From Alphaproteobacteria bacterium (lineage in GTDB: Bacteria > Pseudomonadota > Alphaproteobacteria > RF32 > CAG-239): 33,157 nt of DNA. Positions 22,676-29,785 of this stretch are shown here, one piece after another. The position numbers were made by a program, and so were the translations under genes. Below the pieces are notes generated by a model. That model made no database searches. It saw only the letters and a list, made by a program, of their open reading frames with translations, and was not told the origin of the DNA. Each line of letters opens with the position of its first letter. The stretch's first letter is position 1. The stretch is from the NCBI GenBank assembly GCA_017470585.1, contig JAFUYI010000038.1:1-33157 (forward strand), in the 5' to 3' direction.

Positions 22676-22708
22676 AAAAAACTCGAAACAGTGTTATACT
22701 GTTTCGAG
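22676..22708 (-). terminator. Terminator of the gene at 22727-23161
   Basis: Perfect 11-bp stem CTCGAAACAGT (22682-22692) with ACTGTTTCGAG (22698-22708), 5-nt loop; on the minus strand it is followed by a T-run. It lies 19 bp downstream of the minus-strand stop codon. Confidence 0.85.
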
Positions 22709-22726
22709 CAGAAGAGAAAGAGAAAA

Positions 22727-23161
22727 TCAATGGACAATTTCCAACACACGGTCGGGGTTTTTATGCACATCGAGTTGTTCGGTGTATATTGCCATTGTTT
22801 TCTCGGCATCATCATTTACGGGGATGAACTCTGTGCCTACTTTTTTTACTTCCGTCTGATTCAAGTCAAAAGGCTCTCCTCCGGGGTGAATTACTTCATC
22901 AAGCAGGATTTTGCAGTTGCGATGACGAAAACCGAAACTCAAAGGCACGGTAATAATCAACGAATCGTCGCCCTCCTTGAATACAGCCCACTCTATGGTT
23001 CGCAGGATTATTCCGTTATCAACCTGAATATAGCTGCGAAGCAATTCGGCGCGGTAGGCTTGTTTGTTTTCATCTTCGATTGACCAAGCGGCAGTCCATG
23101 CTACGGCATTGGCAGATTTGTTGTGTAAATACATATAATAGTTATTAAAATTATAAAACAT
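22727..23161 (-). CDS. Hypothetical protein
   Basis: 144 residues, soluble, probably alpha/beta. The start at 23161 is supported by GAGGGG 5 nt upstream; an internal Met (MYLHNKSANA) has no ribosome-binding site. No signal peptide, membrane segment or recognised motif. It has its own strong terminator and is divergent from the DNA methyltransferase gene. Confidence 0.6.
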   Translation of the reverse strand: MFYNFNNYYMYLHNKSANAVAWTAAWSIEDENKQAYRAELLRSYIQVDNGIILRTIEWAVFKEGDDSLIITVPLSFGFRHRNCKILLDEVIHPGGEPFDLNQTEVKKVGTEFIPVNDDAEKTMAIYTEQLDVHKNPDRVLEIVH

Positions 23162-23226
23162 TGCCCCTCATTATCTCATAAAATGTTGCAATTGTCAAGT
23201 ATCAGCGTATAAATCTAAACCCTCTC

Positions 23227-23255
23227 TTGAAAAAGTTTATAAAACGCGCTAAAAT
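23227..23255 (+). promoter_or_regulatory. Promoter of the methyltransferase gene
   Basis: TTGAAA (23227-23232), a 17-bp spacer and TAAAAT (23250-23255), 28 bp before the ATG. Confidence 0.7.
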
Positions 23256-23283
23256 CCCCTTTGATTAACGGGGAGAAAATATA

Positions 23284-24228
23284 ATGCCGGATAAAATCAG
23301 AGCTGCACGCAACCGAACTTTGAGCCTCAACGAAGACGAAAAAATCCGTCTTCTTCCGCGGCTTGTTCAAGCCTCACAGCTTGCAAACCTCACAAATTTT
23401 GACAATAAAACCATAAATGGCGATTTATTGCAAGTTCTGCCTTTTATTCCCGATAATTTTGCCGATTTAATCATTGTCGATCCACCCTATAATTTGAGCA
23501 AGAATTTTCACGGTACCAAATTTAATTCAATGCCGGAAGATGATTACGAGGATTTTTTAACCTCGTGGTTTGAGCTTCTTTGCCAAAAATTAAAACCCGC
23601 CGGAAGCCTCTATATGTGCGGCGATTGGAAATGCACATCCGCTCTTCAGCGTGTGATTGCGCGCCGTTTAACCGTTATCAATCGCATAACATGGCAGCGC
23701 GACAAAGGAAGAGGTGCAAAAAATAACTGGAAAAACAATATGGAAGATATTTGGTTTGCGGTTAAAAATCCTCGCGATTACTATTTTAACGCCGCCGCCG
23801 TTATGCAAAAAAGGCGGGTTTTGGCTCCGTATAAAATAAACGGACACCCCAAAGATTGGGAAGAAACCGCGAACGGCAATTTCCGCTTGACATATCCGGC
23901 AAATTTCTGGGACGACATCAGTATTCCGTTCTGGTCAATGCCGGAAAATACCGATCATCCGACACAAAAGCCGGAAAAACTTTATGCCAAGCTCATTTTG
24001 GCATCATCACGCCCCGGGGATATGGTTTTTGATCCTTTTTTAGGCAGCGGCACCGCAAGCGTGGTGGCCAAAAAACTCAACCGCCGTTACTGCGGAGTTG
24101 AAATCAATAAAGAATATTGCCTTTGGGCGGAAAAAAGATTGGAAAACGCGGTTGATTGCAATTCCATTCAAGGCTATGCCCAAGGTGTTTTTTGGGAAAG
24201 AAATTCCACACTGACCACAAAATCATAA
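23284..24228 (+). CDS. Orphan beta-class DNA methyltransferase (adenine N6 or cytosine N4)
   Basis: 314 residues. The catalytic motif IV is DPPYN at 66-70, ahead of the AdoMet-binding motif I region DPFLGSGTASVVA at 250 onward, the beta-class order shared with CcrM and many type II enzymes. HPTQKPEKLYAKLI (motif X) precedes motif I, and CGVEINKEYCLWAEKRL follows it. A target-recognition region lies in the middle (ITWQRDKGRGAKNNWKNNMEDIWF). No restriction endonuclease is adjacent, so it may be a solitary regulatory or protective enzyme. It lacks the C-terminal CcrM extension, so it is unlikely to be CcrM itself. Specificity cannot be read. Confidence 0.88.
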   Translation: MPDKIRAARNRTLSLNEDEKIRLLPRLVQASQLANLTNFDNKTINGDLLQVLPFIPDNFADLIIVDPPYNLSKNFHGTKFNSMPEDDYEDFLTSWFELLCQKLKPAGSLYMCGDWKCTSALQRVIARRLTVINRITWQRDKGRGAKNNWKNNMEDIWFAVKNPRDYYFNAAAVMQKRRVLAPYKINGHPKDWEETANGNFRLTYPANFWDDISIPFWSMPENTDHPTQKPEKLYAKLILASSRPGDMVFDPFLGSGTASVVAKKLNRRYCGVEINKEYCLWAEKRLENAVDCNSIQGYAQGVFWERNSTLTTKS

Positions 24229-24579
24229 TTGCGGAATTTTGGATAAAACCGCCTCGCGGCGTTTTTCATCGGTTGAGGGCAGGGCGGCAAAATCTTGCAT
24301 AATCTTGATAATTTCGCCTTTGTGTTTGTGGGAGTTCTGTGCGATTTTGCCCAAATAATACAGGGCGGCTTCAAAAATTTGCTCTTGTTCACTACTCAAC
24401 TGTTCGGCGATTTTTTTATATGCCGGAGAAGCGATTTTAAGTGATTCGCGATTGCGTTTGTCGGAGGCTTGTTTTTGAATCTTGCGCGCCGATGATTCGT
24501 TGATGGATAAATAGCCGGAACGGAAAATTTTTTTGGTTTTGGCAATGAACCTTCCCAAACGCAAGGATAATTTCACCAT
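24223..24579 (-). CDS. Small basic helical hypothetical protein
   Basis: 118 residues with an excellent ribosome-binding site (AAAGGAGG before ATG at 24579). It is basic in the first half, mostly helical, with no signal peptide. Family not recognised. Its 3' end overlaps the convergent methyltransferase stop by 6 bp, so the two transcripts could interfere. Confidence 0.65.
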   Translation of the reverse strand: MVKLSLRLGRFIAKTKKIFRSGYLSINESSARKIQKQASDKRNRESLKIASPAYKKIAEQLSSEQEQIFEAALYYLGKIAQNSHKHKGEIIKIMQDFAALPSTDEKRREAVLSKIPQL

Positions 24580-24628
24580 TTTTTATACCTCCTTTTAGGT
24601 TAATATAATATTTCGGTAAAAAAAATCT

Positions 24629-24887
24629 TTACAAAATGATTCTTTTTTGTTATCATTGAGAGCGAAACGGAGGATTTTCGTTTCGGGGTTTGACGACCTC
24701 GCAAGAAGCGTTAGAAAAAACGTAAAGACTTTCAGCCGTATGTTATGGTTGGAAGGTGTGGAAATAAGGGAGACCAAATACCACACACTGTTCTTCTTGG
24801 CAGTCGTCAACTTCCAACCACCTCGCGGGTGAGTGCCCAAAAGGTGGTTTCTTTTTTTAAGATAAGAAACCATAAAAGGAAGTTTAG
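24629..24887 (+). promoter_or_regulatory. Structured leader RNA, copy 3, with promoter and attenuator-like terminator
   Basis: The promoter is TTTACA (24629-24634), a 17-bp spacer and TATCAT (24652-24657). 5' hairpins are CGAAACG/CGTTTCG and GGGGT/ACCTC. P1 is GGTTGGAAG 24747-24755 with CTTCCAACC 24811-24819; P2 is GTGTGG 24756-24761 with CCACAC 24781-24786; P3 is ACTG 24787-24790 with CAGT 24801-24804. The competing strand CTTTCAGCC (24729-24737) can pair with 24747-24755. The terminator-like stem CCACCT 24818-24823 with AGGTGG 24842-24847 is followed by TTTCTTTTTTT, then GGTTTCTT/AAGAAACC and AAGGAAGTTTAG. Confidence 0.82.
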
Positions 24888-25454
24888 ATGACAAACAAAA
24901 CTTTTTTAATTTTTTTATTGGCAGGCGTATCTTATACTGCCTATAACGCCGCAGCCGTTTCCGAAAATTTTGCAATCTCCACCACCATTGACCACGAAAT
25001 AACTTTGGGCAGTTTCAGAGCCGCAAGCACCGATGCTGAATTGGATGTGTTTTATGACTTAAATATGGGAACTATAGTTATCAATCCGGCGGCAACGGAA
25101 TTGACCGGCTGGATGTATGATAGAGGTGGTGCTTTTGACCTTGTGCTGGGAGATGCCGTAGTGTCAGCAGATAATCTGTATGAAGGCGGTTTTGATGCCA
25201 ATATACCAAATCCAGAGGCTTGTGATAGAGACTCTTCTTGTGGAGGATTGAGTATTACCGGAAATGACGGCAGTAGCATTTATAACATATTCGGCGGTAA
25301 TGATAGGAGCAATGTTTGCGATTTTAGGATACGCTATTTTTCAGGTACTACATTTGCCGTCACGACTCTTTGCACCATATTTCCGGGAGGAGCTTCCAAA
25401 ATAACGGCAGGACCGCACGAAGGCAGGCTGACTATTTCCTACAATCCGGAATAG
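24888..25454 (+). CDS. Secreted beta-rich protein, family A, copy 3
   Basis: 188 residues. Signal segment NKTFLIFLLAGVSYTAYNAAA, then STTIDHEITLGSFRAAS, MGTIVINP, GGFDANIPNPEAC with a SCGGL loop, and the terminal LTISYNPE strand. Compared with copies 1 and 2 the framework is kept but the segments around residues 60-90 and 125-165 differ strongly. Cys residues occur in pairs that could form disulfides. The gene lies alone between two convergent neighbours and is preceded by its own leader. Confidence 0.8.
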   Translation: MTNKTFLIFLLAGVSYTAYNAAAVSENFAISTTIDHEITLGSFRAASTDAELDVFYDLNMGTIVINPAATELTGWMYDRGGAFDLVLGDAVVSADNLYEGGFDANIPNPEACDRDSSCGGLSITGNDGSSIYNIFGGNDRSNVCDFRIRYFSGTTFAVTTLCTIFPGGASKITAGPHEGRLTISYNPE

Positions 25455-25483
25455 AATTTTCGGGGAGGTGATCCCCGAAAATT
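25455..25483. terminator. Strong hairpin between convergent genes
   Basis: An 11-bp perfect stem AATTTTCGGGG (25455-25465) and CCCCGAAAATT (25473-25483) with a 7-nt loop lies between the stops of the genes at 25454 (+) and 25482 (-). No separate T-run beyond the stem, so terminator efficiency is uncertain. Confidence 0.6.
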
Positions 25484-26339
25484 AAGCTATTTTTATCTGC
25501 ATTTGCTTTTTGAGGAAATTAAAAGCGCGGTTAGCTGTTTCCATAATGTGCCGTTGCAAGGGATTGAGCTTGGCAATATCCTGCGGCATGGCGGCAAATT
25601 TGTCCTCCATCAGTTTTTCCACAACCGGAAACCGTGACCAGTCTTTTTGTTTTTCTGCCGCCTGCCATATATCTTTGTAGAGCAGGCTCAAAAACTCCTG
25701 ATTGCGGCAATCGGAAAATTTTTCCCGATTAAGGGCGGAAATGTCAATATCGGTTTGATATACCGAGTTAAATTCAGCTAAAATATTTTCCAACAACTCA
25801 ATCTTTTTGCGGTATTCCAAAGGATGCCCCTCTAAATACTCTTTTAGGTTGGCAATGCTTTGCAGACGGTGGCAGAATTGATCGCAATATAAAAGTTCCT
25901 GTTTGGTAAAATCAGGCGGCAATTTTAAGTTTAAGAGCAGAATTTTGATTTTTTCACCGTAGTCTGCAAAAGTTTTTCGGTTTAAATCAGAAGCTTCTTT
26001 GTCATTATCAAAAACATCAATAACCAACCCGTCAAGCAATTCCAATTTCTTTTTATCATTAAGAGCGGCAATTTTTTTTAAGTCAAGAACGGATAATTGC
26101 CGAAGGCTTGCCTCCCTTCGTTTCAAATCATCGTTTTTGCGCTTAAAATTGAGTTCGCGTGAGATTTTGCTCCACTCTTCAAATGACGGGTAAGTTAAAC
26201 TTTTTAGGATAAGGCGCAGTTTTCCCTGATTGTTGGCGTTTTTGGGCTGGATAATGGCGTACTTACGCCCCTTATAAGCCCCGAGCATAAGATTGCAGTT
26301 CTGTCGAATCCAGCGGTATTCCGATACATTCAGCTTCAT
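25482..26339 (-). CDS. Hypothetical helical protein
   Basis: 285 residues, highly charged and predominantly helical (for example LKKIAALNDKKKLELLDGL, YRKKIELLENILAEF). No signal peptide or membrane segment. Family not recognised. It is divergent from the gene at 26510. Confidence 0.65.
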   Translation of the reverse strand: MKLNVSEYRWIRQNCNLMLGAYKGRKYAIIQPKNANNQGKLRLILKSLTYPSFEEWSKISRELNFKRKNDDLKRREASLRQLSVLDLKKIAALNDKKKLELLDGLVIDVFDNDKEASDLNRKTFADYGEKIKILLLNLKLPPDFTKQELLYCDQFCHRLQSIANLKEYLEGHPLEYRKKIELLENILAEFNSVYQTDIDISALNREKFSDCRNQEFLSLLYKDIWQAAEKQKDWSRFPVVEKLMEDKFAAMPQDIAKLNPLQRHIMETANRAFNFLKKQMQIKIA

Positions 26340-26455
26340 GTCGATTTCCCGTTATAATTACAACATCGTAACATTATTGTAACACATTTTAAAGCGTTTT
26401 CCAAGAGGAAAATAGTTATAAAACCGATAAAAAATGATAATATTTGAAAATAGAC

Positions 26456-26484
26456 TTGCCAAATATATAAAATAATCCTATATT
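26456..26484 (+). promoter_or_regulatory. Promoter of the gene at 26510
   Basis: TTGCCA (26456-26461), a 17-bp spacer and TATATT (26479-26484), 25 bp before the ATG. In the same divergent gap, two direct GTAACA repeats 11 bp apart (26368-26373, 26379-26384) could be an operator for the minus-strand gene, but this is weak. Confidence 0.65.
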
Positions 26485-26509
26485 CGCAATTGATTTAAGG
26501 AGTATTGAA

Positions 26510-27991
26510 ATGTCGGGAAGCATTGATTTTCATGATTTAGACTATATTGCCCAGCACCGTGATTTTTTGAAGAAAAGCACTTGGGAAGAGGCTTCGGAAA
26601 TGTTTTGCAAAATTCAGCCCGAGCCTTTGCAGTTAGAGCGTTTTAAGGATAAGCAAAACAAGCTTGTGGAAGAGTTAAAGCCGCTGCTTGATGAGGCTGA
26701 TGCAAGGGATAAAAAAATATCCGAGATTAAAGCGTTGCAAGAGGGCGAATATCAAACATTATCAGAGATTGCCGAATTTAAATCCTCACTTCTTTCTCTT
26801 CTGCCCGAAAAATTTTTGGATGAAGGGCGGCACTTCTTAAATAACTTTATCACCCGTCATGATGATAACAATTATTTTCCCGGCGAGGGACCGGAATATA
26901 ATGATTTTAAGGCCAAAGCCCAAAAAGTTTTATATGCCGGAAAACTCAACCGCTTTAAAGAGGCTTTTTTGCAGAAAAGCAAGGAATTCAAGGCTTTTTG
27001 CCCGCGCTTTGATGTCTGTGCCGATAAAAAAACGGTTGAGGAGGATATTTTATCCTTTTACGGTCTTGCAGAATTGCAAAAACAGCGCGATGATTTGGGG
27101 CAAAAAATCAATGAAGTTGAGCAAAAACAAAGAGAGTTAGCCCTGCTTGCCGGCAATGAACGTATGGCACTTTCCAAAAAATTGGAACATCTTAAAAGCT
27201 ATTACGACAGAAAACTCTACACTCCGCAAGACTATTCTTCGGTTGCCTTTTCTCCTGATAAAGAGGAAGAGTTGGCAGGTTTTGAACGGGCAAGCATGAC
27301 ATGGCAAGGACTGATAAGAGAAAGCAAAATGAGAGGTATTCGCTTCGGAGAGGTTTCTTCCATACTTAAAGATGATTTGCCGATTGCCGCAATTTTTGAT
27401 AAAGAACTTAACCGTATTTTGTGCAACAAAAACTTTTGCATAAGCGAACAGATTCTGGAAGTGGCGCAAATTTTGCTTGAGAAAAAACAACAGCCTTTGG
27501 GCGGAGATTATAATATAAAATCACGCTATCAATTTGAACTTTGCCGCGTTGCCGAGCAGGGGACCAAATTGGTGGTTATGGCGGATGAATTTTCCTCATT
27601 TCTTCCGTCGATAAAAAGTCGGGTGATTATGATGTATCCCGATGAAATGTCCGCTTATTACAGTTTAGGAACTGCCGAAAAACGTTATGTGAATACTTTT
27701 ATAAAATTACTGTCATCTTCTAAACTGCGGAAAAGAGTTGCGGATTCGGTATATGAAATGTTGCAGGAAAGTCAAAAGGTTGTTATTGATAAAAAAGATA
27801 AATTATCGCTGCGGGCTTTAAGCTTGGGCGAGATTATAAGTCCTTTTGTAAGCCGCGGCGCGCCGCTTATCAGCGAGCATCCGGAAATGAAAATCATATT
27901 TTCAAAAATTCCCGCGGCGGATAAACAAAAATTGCAGTCTCTTGCCAATAATGATGAGGATTACAGCCTCGCCGATATGGATGATATGTGA
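26510..27991 (+). CDS. Hypothetical coiled-coil protein
   Basis: 493 residues behind AAGGAG. Long charged helices (EELKPLLDEADARDKKISEIKALQEG and a second coiled-coil block near residues 190-235) flank globular parts. The later half contains a beta/alpha segment (YQFELCRVAEQGTKLVVMADEFSSFLPSIKSR) and ends in an acidic DNDEDYSLADMDDM tail. No signal peptide or membrane helix; family not recognised. It ends 21 bp before the ABC transporter gene and may be co-transcribed with it. Confidence 0.65.
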   Translation: MSGSIDFHDLDYIAQHRDFLKKSTWEEASEMFCKIQPEPLQLERFKDKQNKLVEELKPLLDEADARDKKISEIKALQEGEYQTLSEIAEFKSSLLSLLPEKFLDEGRHFLNNFITRHDDNNYFPGEGPEYNDFKAKAQKVLYAGKLNRFKEAFLQKSKEFKAFCPRFDVCADKKTVEEDILSFYGLAELQKQRDDLGQKINEVEQKQRELALLAGNERMALSKKLEHLKSYYDRKLYTPQDYSSVAFSPDKEEELAGFERASMTWQGLIRESKMRGIRFGEVSSILKDDLPIAAIFDKELNRILCNKNFCISEQILEVAQILLEKKQQPLGGDYNIKSRYQFELCRVAEQGTKLVVMADEFSSFLPSIKSRVIMMYPDEMSAYYSLGTAEKRYVNTFIKLLSSSKLRKRVADSVYEMLQESQKVVIDKKDKLSLRALSLGEIISPFVSRGAPLISEHPEMKIIFSKIPAADKQKLQSLANNDEDYSLADMDDM

Positions 27992-28012
27992 TAACAACAA
28001 TCAAGGTTACTT

Positions 28013-29776
28013 ATGCTGAAAAAACTTAAAGAAAAGATTTTATCACTTAATTTTATAGTGAACTACAAAAAAATACTGCCCTATGTCAAACCTTATTGGG
28101 TGAGGGCGTTGGCGGCTGTATTGATAACAATCCCCATCGGCTCGATGGATGCGGTTATTGCGTGGTCATTAAAACCCTATATGGATGTGGTTATGGTTGA
28201 AAAATCAACTTCCGCCACCAACTATATTCCGATTTTAATTATTGTTTTCAGCTGTCTGCAAAGTTCGCTCAACTATGCCGCAACCTATCTCAATACTTGG
28301 GTGGGGCGTAAAATTGCCAACGATGTTAAAATAGATTTGTTTGATAAAATGATGTTAAACGAAGCAAGCTATTTTGACACGACCACTTCGGGCAATATCA
28401 TTTTCCGCTATAACAGCGATGTTGATCTTGCCTGCAACGGTCTTTTATCAAACTTAAAATTGTTTACGACAAGGGTTTTTTCTTCGCTTTCTTTGATATG
28501 TGTTTTGTTTTATAACTCTTGGCAGCTTGCCTTGATTGCGGTAGTGATTCTGTTCGGTGCGCTCTATCCTTTAACCACCGTCCGCCGCCGTATAAAATCG
28601 GTTATGGATAAAACCATATTTTCCGGTGCCGCGGTTATGAGTCATTACAACGAAACCTACAACGGAAATCGTATAATTACTTCCTATAATTTGTACGAAT
28701 ACCAATTATCGCGCTTTAAAAATACCTTAAAATCAGTCTTTAAGCTGGGAATTAAAATGATTCAAAGAACCGGTATGATGTCGCCTTTGATGCACTTTAT
28801 TGTATCATTGGGCATTGCGTTGGTTATTTGGACGGGAAGCTATTTGATTGTTCACAAAGAAATTACCGCCGGAAACTTTGTTTCTTTTATTACCGCGTTG
28901 ATTATGCTTTATAATCCGATTAAATCCATCGGCAACAATTACAATAATGTGCAGATGGCGTTTATGGCGATGGAGCGGGTATTCTCATTGATGGAGCGGA
29001 CACCGCTTATCAGAAATTGCCCCTCTCCTTTGAAATTAGAAAAAGTCAAAGACTGCATTGAATATAAAAACGTCTGCTTTTCTTATATCAAAAACAAACC
29101 GGTTCTGAAAAATGTCAATCTTTCAATCAAGGTCGGGCAGACAATAGCTTTTGTCGGTAACTCGGGCGGCGGCAAAACCACACTGGTTAACCTCTTGCCG
29201 CGTTTTTACGATGTAGCATCAGGCGAAATCTCTATTGACGGCGTTGACATCCGCAAATATGAACTTAATTCTCTTCGTGACAATATCGCGATTGTTTTTC
29301 AGGATAACTTTTTGTTTGCCGGAACGATTCGTGAAAATATTCTCTTGGGCAATGAAAATGCCAGCGATGAAGAAATTGCTCATGCCGTTAAATATGCCTG
29401 TTTGGAAGAGTTTGTGGCAAGTCTTGATAAAGGGCTTGATACCGAAATCGGTGAACGCGGAGTTCTTCTCTCCGGCGGACAGAAGCAACGTATTGCCATT
29501 GCTCGAGCGTTTATTAAAAACGCACCGATAGTCATTCTTGACGAGGCAACCTCGGCACTGGATAACAAATCGGAAGCCGTTGTTCAGCAGGCTATAGATA
29601 ATTTGATGAAAGACCGCACGGTGTTTATTATCGCGCATCGCTTATCCACGGTTCGCAACGCCGACAGGATTGTGGTTGTCAATTACGGAGAAATTGCCGA
29701 AAGCGGCACCCATGAAGAACTTTTAAATAAAGAAAACGGTGTTTATGCGTCGCTGTATAAAAGCCAGCTCAAATAG
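28013..29776 (+). CDS. MsbA-like ABC exporter
   Basis: 587 residues: an N-terminal transmembrane domain of about six helices (residues 25-320) fused to a nucleotide-binding domain (from about 345). Walker A is GNSGGGKTT with Lys388, the signature is LSGGQKQRIAIARA, Walker B is IVILDEATSALD, and the His switch is IIAHRLST. Length and layout match MsbA lipid A flippase and related multidrug exporters; the GNSGGGKTT Walker A (rather than GRSGSGKST) is usual in alphaproteobacterial members. The substrate is probably lipid A or another lipid (family inference). It is followed 9 bp later by the U32 gene. Confidence 0.92.
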   Translation: MLKKLKEKILSLNFIVNYKKILPYVKPYWVRALAAVLITIPIGSMDAVIAWSLKPYMDVVMVEKSTSATNYIPILIIVFSCLQSSLNYAATYLNTWVGRKIANDVKIDLFDKMMLNEASYFDTTTSGNIIFRYNSDVDLACNGLLSNLKLFTTRVFSSLSLICVLFYNSWQLALIAVVILFGALYPLTTVRRRIKSVMDKTIFSGAAVMSHYNETYNGNRIITSYNLYEYQLSRFKNTLKSVFKLGIKMIQRTGMMSPLMHFIVSLGIALVIWTGSYLIVHKEITAGNFVSFITALIMLYNPIKSIGNNYNNVQMAFMAMERVFSLMERTPLIRNCPSPLKLEKVKDCIEYKNVCFSYIKNKPVLKNVNLSIKVGQTIAFVGNSGGGKTTLVNLLPRFYDVASGEISIDGVDIRKYELNSLRDNIAIVFQDNFLFAGTIRENILLGNENASDEEIAHAVKYACLEEFVASLDKGLDTEIGERGVLLSGGQKQRIAIARAFIKNAPIVILDEATSALDNKSEAVVQQAIDNLMKDRTVFIIAHRLSTVRNADRIVVVNYGEIAESGTHEELLNKENGVYASLYKSQLK

Positions 29777-29785
29777 GAGAGATTT

